A stretch of DNA of 64,000 bases from Rhodamnia argentea. Its lineage: Eukaryota > Streptophyta > Magnoliopsida > Myrtales > Myrtaceae. The notes beneath the pieces were generated by a model that saw only the letters and a list, made by a program, of their open reading frames with translations, did no database searches and was not told where the DNA came from. A program made the position numbers and the translations under genes. This document shows positions 33,702-44,869 of this stretch, one piece after another (within the stretch, counting starts at the first letter, position 1; each line of letters opens with the position of its first letter). The stretch covers positions 5,314,001-5,378,000 of the forward strand of contig NC_063158.1 in NCBI RefSeq assembly GCF_020921035.1, given 5' to 3'.

Positions 33702-35491
33702 GCTGGAATTGGCGAGCTGTTCAAGATTCTTTCTTCAACTAATATAATGCGTCAAAAAACTTCAACTAACAAACACGGAAAAGGACGTTGACAGATCGAG
33801 AACAACTCTGTATCTGGATCTGACTTGACGTTTCGCTTGGTTCACGCGAATCCCATCTTCTGTCTCAACTCGAGAATCAATCCTGCACGGCGACCTCTTC
33901 TCTTCCTCCAATCAAACAGGACAAAAGATTTTTCTTTTTCTCGTTGGATCTTGGGATGTTTGCTTTGAAGCGAACGGGACGGGGGTTCAATGGATGCGCC
34001 AAACTAGCATCCGCCCATGAAACCAAAACATGGGATCATCCGAAATGAAGGAAGCAGACGGCGGAAGTGGGGGTGGTGTCGTCGAGCAAGCATGGCACGA
34101 GGGATTGCTACTGCTGCTGCTGCTGCTGCACTATAAATTCGACGAACACGACGTAGTATCGGATTGACTGGAAACACTCCTGCCTTGTTTTGAACGAATC
34201 AACGTTAGGATCAAGAAACGAAGAAATGCAGAGTATCAAAAGTCAACACCGGGGACAGAGAGAAAGTTCATAAGACGCGGCACGAGAGGCGCCAACTCCG
34301 TGATTGATGCACGTTACCTTTTGATGTGGTCATCCCTGGGATCCTCTCAACCACTTTTCATTCATTGCTATGATTTTACCCATAAATATTCTAAATCGAA
34401 ACCTTAGCACATATATTTATCCGAGATTAACTTTCATCTACTAAAAGTCCAAACTAATTTCCGTCTACAGAAACCTCCAGAACGGTACTCACCCGACATG
34501 TTTACCTTAAATCAACTTCTGTCTTGTAACAAGAAGGAAAATCGATAACCTCGACTCATATCTGCCCCATGTAAGAATTCCCTCCACTTTCTTATTAAAA
34601 TGCATACGTCTTAACACACATGACGGATAATTTGTACTTGAAGATGGAGCGGACTTAGAGAATGACAAATCCGATGTGAAAAATCTACGTATGTTGACAA
34701 GTATGCTAGACCATTTTAGGATTATTTCTTGAAAATTAATGGGGGATAATATGCCCTTGTTATACCAATTTAAGATTTTTTACAGGACCAAAATAAGTTT
34801 TAATTAAAAATGTCGTATAGTACCGGTTTGGAATGCTTTGAGATACCAATTCGAGATTTTTAATGGGATTAAATGTATTCCTTCAAAATTCACCAATGCC
34901 CCCAAGAATTTCTAGAAACTTGGAAGATAAGAAGGAAGTAAGTTTATATCTCGGTACAAAAGTTGGGAGGCGAGGCCTGTGGTAACTAGTCCTGAGCAAC
35001 TGAGGATGCTAATGACAAATTTGGCTTCCACGTAAAGGGGTTGATCACCAAGTAGTAGTATTCAAGAATTCAAAGCCGTCCCAAGACTGCTGTTTTTCCA
35101 AGTTGACTTGTAAAGGCATTTGAATTTTGAATCACTCCTCCCTTCTCCCTCTTGACTTCCATTCAAGTCTGCCAACTAAAACACATCAGAAACTAGAAAG
35201 CCAAGACCGACTACTAAGTATCAGATTTCAGGAGAGAAGCGTCCCGAAAACGTAGGCATTTCATTAGTGTCGATCGCGCTATGTAAATGTGAATTGTCGA
35301 GAACATCATATGCCATATGGTTATATGCCACTAAATAGTCTTGCTCTCAGCTCTGCATCCATCCCCAGTCTCTCAACAAGGACGAGTACACCATTAATTT
35401 ACAAGTTTCGGCACTAGTTCAACTTGACAATACAACAAGCAAGAGAAAATCCGCGAAATCCTTCTTCCTATACCCAATGAATGGTGTCCGG
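33702..35491. other. CML18 upstream region and fibrillin 3' UTR; (CTG)n tract
   Basis: Contains a CTG/GCT tract at about 34108-34132 (GCTACTGCTGCTGCTGCTGC) in the CML18 upstream region, then AT-rich spacer (34340-35000) with no ORF. The part next to 35491 is fibrillin 3' UTR. No gene, RNA or clear transposon end is recognised in the middle. Confidence 0.45.
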
Positions 35492-35881
35492 TTACTGGTT
35501 CAAAAGAGGGCTCCCTTCTTTGACAAGCACAAAGAGACCCCCGTCTCCACGTGATATCCTCACATCCTTGTCAAGGTATGTGATGAGAAGCCAAGAGCGG
35601 GTCCTCTCGCCTGGAATGGGAAGCTTAAGTGGTGGCTGCCCAGAAATGGCACGTGAAAGACTCGCCACGGCTTCCTGCAAAGGACTGATAGATTGCTGCA
35701 CCGGCATTAGATTTATGTTCTGCCCAAAGACATTCACACTTTCCGGGAGATTGATGGTCGGCTTTATCTCCGGAGGTTGGAAGGTTCCTTCCTTGAATTC
35801 AACCTGCACATAGTTGAATCGTCTCTGAGCATTTTTACACATATACCTAGCAACTTTCAACAAACAGATATCAAGGTGATA

Positions 35882-35920
<39 letters not shown>

Positions 35921-38211
35921 CTGTTTCATGTTAGAGACATTGGTTCACTAACAAGGCATCTCCTTGATTCGCTGCCTAGGCCCTAGACAAATAGTAAACT
36001 TTACAGATGCATTTGAAATGATTTCCTGGAAAATAGTAACTGTGCACTGATTCTTTATCGTACTTCCTGGCCTACAAGTTCCTCCACCATTCAATTTCAC
36101 CACGATAAATGTCTAGAGTCCAGCAATGGAGATTTCACGTAATGAAGCACGAATAACATGAGAAAGCTGGCGACATCAGGTCAGTTGGATCCTCAAAGTA
36201 ATCCTACTATAAATTTTCGTTTTCTGTACAAGCAAAAGCTCTGTAGTAGATTTCTATTTATAGACTATCTCAGTGAGCAGCAGACAAGAATTACCTGAAT
36301 CCTTGAGGGACTTCTTATCTCAAAAGCTGCGGATGCACTGAATGAGAAAGTAGCAAAGGGGCTGGATAGTGTGGTAGAGTTCACAATTGTGAGGTTACTG
36401 GTATCGATAGATTGGCTTATCCTTTGAACTTTCAGGAGCGGCGTTGTCCCCACAGCCAGAAGAGGCAGGAGCTCGGAGGAAGCCGTGTACCTGATGAAGT
36501 GGAAAAAATGCTGAGTATGGACTACTAATAACCATATCAAGTAGTTAATATTGAAACTAGAGGTCCTTTTCATCAATTTCTTCTGGTGTTGGGATCAAAT
36601 TCAGTTGCTTTCATGACTATAACCGATGTGCAATCCCCGTACAACCATTAGATGGGAATAACGCACTATGTAGGTGCTTCCAGTTAAGAGTATTGACACA
36701 ACAGCAAGAAGGAACCCGTTGAGTATCACCTTTAGAGCAAAAAGTCCAACAACAGAAGTTAATGTTTAATCAGAAAATTCACGACAGTAAAGTGCAAACG
36801 AACAAGTGTAAAATCAAAATACAGTTACTCTCTTTGACGAGGGAAAAATTCTAGCGAAGCAAGTATGAGGCACATTGCCATGGAAACATCAACAGGTGAT
36901 TACAGTTTCTTTTTTCCTATTTCTTTCACACTGGAATGTTTTCCAACTTTAGTTAACTAGAATGATGAGTACCCACTCTAGATATGAGCTCCGCTTGTTC
37001 GACTGATCATGAAGCCCCCTCCTCGTGTAAGTTATATACCGACATCAATACCTTAAGAAACAATCAACTTGGCAACTACTCTAATCGATAGGACTGAAAG
37101 ATATGACTCAGGAGAATTCTCTTTTCTACACCAGATGAAGACTAAAATCAATAAAACCACAACATAAAGGGGTTTTCATTACATGAATACTCCGAGGTTT
37201 ACTATGTATAGACCAAGTAACTTCGAAGTGGCATCTACACGAGCTAACATTTCAATTCTGGGCCATAACACGTGATTTGTTCAATGGTTGCCTGTTCTTA
37301 AATTTTCCAGACACTCAAGGCTCACCACCCCAATCAGTACCTGACAGATTATTCCATCAAATGCTAAGTTGCTAGAAGACAAGAAGCATATAACATATAC
37401 AATAAGCTATATGCATAAAGTGATAAGAGCAGTAATGCGAGAACGCCCGAAATGTACAATCCGTCCGGTAACATTGGCGAAACAGGAATGAAAGGTCCAC
37501 AATAAGTCCTAATGCTATCGCAAAATGGACACTAAGAGCTTAAACTGCTAAAAAACAGCAAGATATATTCACATCAGTGATGCAGAGATAACAAAAAACA
37601 CAAAATTTATCAACAATTAAGCAAGTTTTCAAAACTCACACCAAGACCCAGTCGCCATCTAGCAGCCCCGTGGCGTCCACCGGAGCCGGCGTCGGGTTCG
37701 CCGCCTCCAGCTGGTTCACCAGCTCCAGCACCTCCGCCCTCACCTCCTGCCCGGCCCGGAACCCGAAATCCGTCCCGTAAACCGTGTCCACCAAGCACCG
37801 CTTCAAATCCCCAACCCTATCCACCTCCTCCCCCTCAACCGTCGCTTCACCCTGAGCCGAAGGGGTCCCATTACCCGCCGCCACGTACTCCTCGACGCCG
37901 CCGCCGCCCCCTCCGCCCCACTCGTCGTCCTCCTTCGGAGGGTCCGAGTCGGAGAGCTTCGAGTAGGAAGCGTCGGGCTCGGGCTCGGCCTTCTCCCCCC
38001 ACTCGTCGGTGACGTTCGCCGGCGAAGAGTCGGGTTCGGGGGCGTCGGAGGAGAGGGAGGAGCGGGCGAGGGTGAGGGGAGGGAATCTTCTGGAAGCTTG
38101 CGGGGGCAGAGAGAGGTGTGGAAAGGAGGTGGGAGAGACGTGAGAGAGCCTGTGATTGTGGGTGTTTAGGGAGAACAAGGAAGGTGGTGATGCGAAGGAG
38201 AAGAGAGCCAT
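35492..38211 (-). CDS. Plastid-lipid-associated protein / fibrillin (FBN1/FBN2 group, PAP3-like)
   Basis: Three exons, 37640-38211, 36295-36490 and 35492-35803; 359 residues. Fibrillins coat plastoglobules and thylakoid-associated lipids in plastids and respond to stress (family knowledge). Residues 1 to about 55 are Ser/Thr/Arg-rich and read as a chloroplast transit peptide (MALFSFASPPSLFS). An acidic, Gly-rich linker (DEWGEKAEPEPD, EDDEWGGGGGGG) resembles Arabidopsis PAP3/FBN2. The PAP domain follows from about 135: LKRCLVDTVYGTDFGFRAG, WVLVYTASSELLPLLAVG, LSSPFATFSFSASAAFEIR, FKEGTFQPPEIK, ISGQPPLKLPIPG and YLDKDVRISRGDGGLFVLV, the last being the conserved lipocalin-like C-terminal motif. 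All splice sites are canonical. A (GA)n tract at 35885-35919 lies in intron 2, just upstream of the last exon. Confidence 0.93.
35885..35919. repeat. (GA)n microsatellite in fibrillin intron 2
   Basis: A pure GA tract 82 bases upstream of the minus-strand acceptor. Read on the gene strand it is a (TC)n run, so it may extend the polypyrimidine tract; length polymorphism could affect splicing (inference). Confidence 0.9.
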
Positions 38212-38529
38212 TTCCCTGCTTTGCTCAACTCCTTCCTCCTCTGCTCTTCGAGTTTGTTGCTGCGAAGTTCGTCGTCGTCCCCCCTCTCGATCCCTCGACT
38301 GTTGCTGAGATTTTTTTTTTTGTTGTTGTCATTCCTCGGTTTTGCTGTGCCTCAATAAATAAAAAAATTATTAAAAAAATGAAAATTGTTTTTGTGTTCG
38401 GATTTAATAACTTCTTGATATTTTCACCTCCCCAAAAAAAAAAAAAATCCAACGGGCTTTGGAAACTATTCTTGTCGAGAAAATTCCAAACAATGACATG
38501 AATTTCATGCCCTCATTTTTTTAAATTAA
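38212..38529. promoter_or_regulatory. Fibrillin 5' UTR and promoter
   Basis: Upstream of the minus-strand ATG at 38211. CT-rich for the first 80 bp on the plus strand, then A/T runs. No core element confidently chosen. Confidence 0.4.
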
Positions 38530-39055
38530 GACATGAAGTGGATATTAATTTAAATAAGAGTCGCTCTCTTCATTTCAAAAAAGTGTCTAATTACGAGCAT
38601 TTTCGCCATTTCTTTTATATATATTTTTTCTTCTCTTTTTTCCCATGTCCTTTTTTTTTATTATTGCGATCGACCAGGTCGTTGCCCACGCCAATCGACA
38701 CAAGCGACTCTCTCCCAAATCTACCAAGGACTAGTCTCGACCGTGGTCGGCGAGGGTAGCCTTCGATGGTTGTGATGACAACATTGCCTGGGCAAGATGA
38801 GCTCTCACCTTGACGGTCGTGAGGCGGCTTGCCCTCATCAAATCTGGGCAAGGGGCGCCTTGCCGGTGGGCGGTGACCCTTGCCGGCCGCAACAAAGAAA
38901 GCTAAATTAAATGGGAAAAAGGAATAAAAATAAAAATAAAAAATTGAAATGACGAAAATGTCCTTAGTTAGGCTTTTCTTTGAAACAAAAATGGCACTTC
39001 ATATTTTTATTTAAAACAAGATATACTTCAAATTTTTATTAAGAAAATAAGAACA
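38530..39055. repeat. Foldback element with long inverted arms and a GC-rich core
   Basis: The left arm (about 38530-38640: ATTAATTTAAATAAGAGTCG, ACGAGCATTTTCGCCATTTC) and the reverse complement of the right arm (about 38935-39055: AGGACATTTTCGTCATTTC) align imperfectly over about 100 bp. Between them is a GC-rich core (38665-38895) with repeated GGTCG/CCTTGCCGG phrases. It resembles the element at 47421-48015 in plan. No credible gene. Superfamily (Mutator-like foldback is possible) not proven. Confidence 0.55.
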
Positions 39056-40069
39056 TGGCGGGTCTTTACTTGGAATTTTCCCTTTTTGTTCAAACACCTA
39101 ATTCGATACATACCATAATCAAATTTTATCCCTCTAAATCGACGAGATCCGATCTAATCCTTGTTCATTAGACTTATCATAAGCCCAAATGAAAGCTCAA
39201 TTTCAAAGGCTTAGCGAATGGGCCGACCCGGGACGGACACGTGGATCTGGCCATTGGAAATCACGAAACATCTCTTACTAGATTCGTTAAAGGGGCCATG
39301 GCAACATGGACTTGGACTTCCCTAAAAAGAGAATTAATGGGCCTCTATGATATTAATTACACTACTATCACCTCCCATTTCTACAACGATAATTGCAGCA
39401 TAGTCTCTAAACTTTGGTCCAGTATATAATATTATCCTTCAAATTTTAATTTGTTCGATATGGTATCCAAACTTCAATTCATGTACACTGTAGTCCCTGA
39501 AATTTTGATAAATGTTCGGTCTAATCCATGGACTATATAATAACATCTAATGTCATTCTTCCAATATTTCAAGTTTAGGGATAACATTGTCCATGGACTA
39601 AATTGAATATGTATCAAAAGTTTGAGGATGACACTGTACATTCGACTAAATTTTGGGGACTACTTTGAACAAATTAAAGGTTTAGGGACCATATTCCACG
39701 TTAGACCAAAGTTTATGAGTCATTTGTGTCAATTTCTTTTGAAATCATTTTTTTAAACTATAAATCACAAAAAAAAAAAAAAAAAACCTACAAAACGAAA
39801 GGGTGAGCTGGCAAAAGAAGAACGGAAAGAAGAAGCAACTAAAGAAAGGACAAGAGGACAGACGATTTTCCACTTATTTCGGATATCATGCGATCAATTA
39901 CTAAGCAGAGAGTTATGTTTCAAAATTCATATTTATGGATCTTACACACATCATAAATTATGAAAAGTTGTTCACGGTCTCACATTTTTTGTTCCTTTCG
40001 AAATTCAATACGTCTTTAATCAGAAAGATGGTTATCAAAACTGTTTTCTACATCTTGTTCATTGATTAA
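39056..40069. other. Spacer with AT-rich foldback repeat copy 3 at 39405-39740
   Basis: At 39405-39740 the ends TCTCTAAACTTTGGTCCAG and, on the other strand, TCATAAACTTTGGTCTAAC are inverted copies, and the interior (TTTAATTTGTTCGATATGGT) matches the repeats at 2755-3665. The rest, including a poly-A run near 39770, shows nothing recognisable. Confidence 0.5.
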
Positions 40070-40556
40070 GGCTGCGTTTGGAAAAGCTTTTGGGGAAAGC
40101 CTTTGAGAAAATGCAAGTGTCTTTGGGCTAAAGACATTTGGTGAAATGCAAATGTTGTTTGGTAAACTAAAATTGAAAAGTGCATTGAGATGTGACTTTG
40201 GGAAAAATGCTATTTGATGAACTCACATTTAGAAAATCCTTTTATGTGCTAATTTATTTTTTTAACTTTAAATCGTTTAAAATTATGAAAAAATAATAAC
40301 GGAAATTTTTATATGCTCACGTTGAGAGTAACTTGCGTGCCATGATATGAAAAAAAAAGCACATATTAACAATTAATAAGATACGAAGGTTAAAATATAA
40401 TTACTTGCATGCATGATATGAAAAGATCATAATAATGAATACGATCGCATGAATCATGAGGATGGAAATAAGTTTGCCTTAATATTACAAACTTCCTTAA
40501 ATATTAATTTAACCCATAAATCATGATCAACTGAATATCCACACTTACAAGCATCC

Positions 40557-41933
40557 TTAACTATTTACTAAACTCATTGCTATTTGATCACGTAAACATT
40601 CCATGTCAGAAGATGAATTATCGGTTGAAGCACTAGTCCCCTCATTTGCATCGTTAAGGTTAACTGAATATCCATAATCGAGATCCAAATCAGCTCTTGC
40701 AAAATGTCTATCATTGACGGCGTATCTCCGTATATAATTGTGCAAAGTCATTGTCGTTATCACAATTTTCACTTGCTTTTCAAACGGGTAACTTGGCGTT
40801 TGCTTTAGAATCTTCCATTTCTTTTTCAACACACCAAAGGCTCGCTCAATTTCTGATTGTAGCGAGGAATGAGCACGATTGAATACCTCCCGATAACCCG
40901 TAGGTCCGGGACCTTGTCGAAATTCTGGCAAATGATATCTAGCTTCTTTGTATGGCCCCAAATAACCTGTTCGATTTGGATATCCGACATTTACTAAATA
41001 ATATTTACCTACACAAATATAATGTAAATTCAATCAACATAGACACATGTATACGTATTACTCTACAAAAATCAATAATTCACGAACCTGGAGGAGAATG
41101 AGGAAATTGTAAATCATGTCTCCCAATGGCTTCATAGAAGATACGAGTGTCATGAGCTTGTCCTTACCAACCAGCCCAAACATAAATAAATTCCATGTTA
41201 AAATTACACACTGCTAATACTTTTTGAGTCGGTGTTCCTTTTCGACCAATAAAACGAATCTGATCGTGCGTACGTACCACTGCTGCTGGAATATGTGTGC
41301 CATCAATAACCCCAATACAATCCCGACACGAAAATAAAAATATTATTGTGTAATCAAAATATATATTTAGTGCTACATTTATATTGTATAAGCGGAACAT
41401 TCCTTAAAATAAAGATAAAATCTTTGATTATTCATGATCTTCTCTGGAACTTCCCTAAATTGCCGATCGGATGGTTGGATCAAATCTTTTCCCATTGCAC
41501 ATACTTTGTCTAATACTAAGCTAAAGTACCTACTTATGGTTTCCCCGAAGCGCTGAAAGCGTTCTTGTACTAATCTATTGCCCACACCATGTCCTAAAAT
41601 GAGAAGAAATATTGCAAGCATTTCTATTACATCAATATTCCTACTTTCTTGAAAACCGTAGCTTGTCACTAAATCATGCATTAAACTATTAAATACATTT
41701 TTGTCCATTCTGAATATTTGATAGCACCTTATCGGATTAGCATCTTCGCCCATAAATTCTTTCAACCATTCATTTCCTGTATATGAAGATGTCATAGAGG
41801 GTTCTTTGTAACCGTATATTGCTTGATAAGCCACTGCGGCCTGAGTGACTCCCACTATTTGCCAATATTCTTCTTCCTCTTCATCGTGATTTTCCTCTTC
41901 GTCGTGATTTCCCCCTTCGGGAGAATCATCCAT
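40557..41933 (-). pseudogene. PIF/Harbinger transposase (DDE_Tnp_4), inactivated
   Basis: Three segments align to a Harbinger transposase: 41403-41933 (acidic N-terminus, then IRCYQIFRMDKNVFNSLMHD helix-turn-helix region), 41088-41322 (DCIGVIDGTHIPAAV with the first catalytic Asp; GTPTQKVLAVCNFNMEF) and 40557-41008 (GYPNRTGYLGPYKEARYH; SEIERAFGVLKKKWKIL with the catalytic Glu; LHNYIRRY). Phase closes across all three. Defects: an in-frame TAA at 41164-41166 just after IYVWAGW; the codon at 40989-40991 is Asn (YYLVNVGYP) where the family has the second catalytic Asp (VDAGYP); and the first intron, if placed where homology demands, begins GA and ends GG rather than GT...AG. The second intron (41009-41087) is canonical. 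The enzyme should be dead. Assignment is from remembered family motifs. Confidence 0.85.
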
Positions 41934-42212
41934 AACTGGTTAAAGTAACAAACATAGAGTTCCGATCGGAAGATAGATGAATAATTTAAATCATCCATAA
42001 ATAAAAATCATCCATCGTATGTATATGCGCAAACTCCACCCAATCAAAAGAATATCAAATGAAAATAGGTCTCACATTAGAACATAAATAGGAATAGAGT
42101 TCATATATAGTGTGAATAGAGTACGAATAGAGTGCAAATCATACCAACTGCATATAGGTCTCACATTACAACAATATATCATACGAAAGAGCTCAAACAA
42201 GTAGCTAACATC

Positions 42213-43193
42213 CTACTGGCGACTATTGTGCTCTTCCAACTTATATTTGAGCCACTTGAGTTTTTCTTCATCTCCATCCAAGTTCATAAAGATCTGCCGA
42301 TTATCTTTCTTTTCAGCAAAGTGGGAGAGTGCAAAAAAGTATAACTTTCGATCTTGCTTAATCTCGGGTATGGCTCTCAATGTTTGCATAATTTCCTTGT
42401 AAGGATCAAATTCCCTTGCAAGAGATAATACACTGCTCCTACTTTCAACAGCTGAAACAAGTCTGTCAATCTGCGATGCTAACTTAGCGAGTCCAGTCAA
42501 CTTTTTTCCTTTCTTTCCTCCGGCTTGCCTTTGCGCCGCTCTTTTGTGGCTCTTACTTGGACTTGGGTGAACATCTTTTACCGCATCACCCTCTAAATTA
42601 TCATTAGTAGATCCTGCACCATCACCCATATCATCTTGTGGGGCCTCAATAGCATCATTATTGATTAAACCTTCTGCGGGGTTCCATGTGACACTTTCGG
42701 TTGCAACCGTGCCCCCGAACATTCTATCCAATAAAACTTCAAGATCCGGATGTATGCCTTTCGTTCGAAAAGCCTTAAACTTAGGATCCTCCTGTTATAA
42801 TGGAACATTTTTGTGAGTTCTATCATAAAAAGATGAATCTAGAAAAAAAGTAACAAGAAAAGAGATAAACACCTTAATTTTTCTCTCCCACCATTCATCA
42901 TTTGCATCGATGGTCTTCTTCCTTGCATCCCATCCCAATCCTGTTTCATGTAGAAGCAATTTCCTCCATCTTTTGTATTCTTCCTTAAGATTATCCCATT
43001 TACTCTTCATTTGATTTTTGTCATACTTTTTGCCCCTCAGTTCCTCAAACTTGTTAATTATGACAGTCCACCCAACCTTTTTGTTATTTCCAAGACGATT
43101 GCCTAGTTCAATTTGTTCAATGCACAATTTACAAAACGTTTCTACATCTTCCGGGCCCCAATATGCCTTTTCCTTCGATGAACTTGCCGCCAT
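42213..43193 (-). CDS. Myb/SANT-like accessory protein of the Harbinger element
   Basis: Two exons, 42873-43193 and 42213-42791, giving 299 residues with canonical splice sites (AAG|GTGTTT, AACAG|GAGGAT). The N-terminus MAASSSKEKAYWGPEDVETF leads into a Myb/SANT-like trihelix (Myb_DNA-bind_3 type): VGWTVIINKFEELRGKKYDK, QMKSKWDNLKEEYKRWRKL and WDARKKTIDANDEWWERKIK. The C-terminal half has an acidic/Asn-rich stretch, a basic patch (KKGKKLTGLAKLASQIDRLV) and helical RAIPEIKQDRKLYFFALSHF. In PIF/Harbinger elements this partner binds the ends and brings the transposase to nucleus and DNA (family knowledge). No stop or frame break is visible, in contrast to the transposase next to it. The gap between the two genes is about 280 bp. 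It starts at the ATG at 43193, with an AAATGGCGG-like context on the minus strand. Confidence 0.85.
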
Positions 43194-44109
43194 CTTCCAA
43201 TAAAATGAAGACAAACATTTCAAAGATGCAAACAAATTACATTTCTAGTAGTGTGCTTTAAAAAATAAACACAAAAATGAGCACCGAAATGCATCGATTG
43301 AAATGTGCGTTAAACATTGCAATATCCAAGATATACCAACTGCATATAGGTCTATGAAGTACTATTCTGATCACCACCAACATGCACAACAACTAAAAGC
43401 AGCATGAGTCGGCCTTGGACTTAAGAGGGACAATAGGCCCGAAATTAATCTAGCATAAATTTGGTCTAAATAAACTTTAAAATATCCCAAAGGAAAAAGG
43501 CACTCAATTACTTTTCCCTTTCATTCATCTAAATTTTTCACTTCTCAAATGCTACCATGTACAACAAGACTTTCAGTAACAAAATGAAACTAGTCCTTCC
43601 ACAAATAGAAAAAGACAGAATCCTATTGCCATGGAAGCACCTTCCAGAATGCATATCCTCTTAAAATAAGCTTAACAACAAATTGTTGTCGGTTGAAGAT
43701 CATTATCAATATTCCTACTTCACGGATAACCCAATGAACTAAAATTATGAAACTAAGTACATTCAAGTTCAACAACGTGCTTGACAAATCTCACATAGAT
43801 AAGGTTTCTGAAGCATTTCTATCGGCAAGATTGAAGCTGCAATCAGAGCGACCTATGCAATATGAATAGTTATGATTGTATTCACTAAAGACTGTATTCA
43901 CTAAAGAGTGGCAATCACCTAAAGTTAGACCATCTCCAAAACCACAACCCCCAACACTTCCATCCTTAAAGAGCCGTCACCGACCTAAACCCTCCCAAAG
44001 CCGAATTGAAATGGGTCGAACGGCCAAACGACAAAAATGTTAAAAAAAGCTCACGCTCATTTCGACGAAACAAAAGCTTCTCCGACACAAAAAAAAAAAA
44101 AAAAAATCG

Positions 44110-44260
44110 ACCTTGGCGAAATCGGGCTAGTGCCCGAGGTTGTCTTGCGACTCAAGCCAAATCTCGATGTTGGCCGACTCGTCGATGATTTCCTGCATCA
44201 TGTTCTGGATGAACTCGTCGAAGGAGTTCAAGCTCGAGAGCGAGCTTCGGGGATTGCAGA
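44110..44260 (-). other. Unidentified coding-like stretch near the right end of the Harbinger element
   Basis: On the minus strand one frame reads SSLNSFDEFIQNMMQEIIDE followed by SANIEIWLESQDNLGH and a stop. The mix of hydrophobic and acidic residues looks protein-like. It is upstream of the Myb/SANT gene and could be a remnant N-terminal exon, a third small ORF, or a captured host fragment. I do not recognise it. Confidence 0.3.
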
Positions 44261-44869
44261 GAAAATCCAGGCAAAAACGACACTAATAAAGGCCTAAAAG
44301 TGAAGTATTTCGCTGATTGTGCCAGGAAATTAAAGGAATCTACTTCGAATGCTAAAGGGAAACAGTGGCGACATGAGAGAAGATGAACTCACCGTGCGAT
44401 TGCGTCGAAACGATGATCGCGAGGGCCAACGCAGTGGATTGAGAGAAGGAACGGATGGAGACCGACCTTCACAGAGCCATCGTCGTCGAAGGTAATCACA
44501 CAAAAGGAAAGAATCGAGTATCCAGATCTAGGGTTTTTGGTTGTCTTATTGCGATAGTCCTCTGGGAATCACACGAAGGAAAGAACGATGCTTTGTGGGT
44601 TTTTCTCCTATATAAGGGCTAATTTTGGAATTACAATAAATATTAAGGACATTTGAGGAAATATAAAAAGGGGTACTGTGCATTCTCGGTAGCATGCCGA
44701 GAATGCTAGAAAGCCCAAGGCAACCTTGAGGTTGCCTTGGGCTTTCAGCCTTTTGGAAGCAACTTTTCACCAAGGCAAGTTCCAAAAATATTTCCCAAAC
44801 ACCTAGGCTTTACCCCAAGGGGCTTTGGGCGTCCAAAGCCCCTTGGGAAAGCCACTCCCAAACGCAGCC

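Larger units (their letters stand above)
40070..44869 (-). mobile_element. Full-length PIF/Harbinger DNA transposon, 4,800 bp
   Basis: Both ends read GGCTGCGTTTGG inward (40070-40081 and, inverted, 44858-44869), followed by weaker inverted similarity. A 3-bp target duplication TAA flanks the element (40067-40069 and 44870-44872), the TWA preference of PIF/Harbinger. It carries the two genes the superfamily needs, both on the minus strand: a Myb/SANT-domain protein (42213-43193) and a DDE transposase (40557-41933). A probable leader exon lies at the right end (donor CGCACG|GTGAGTT at about 44397). The element is whole in length, but the transposase is damaged (see that entry). Confidence 0.9.
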
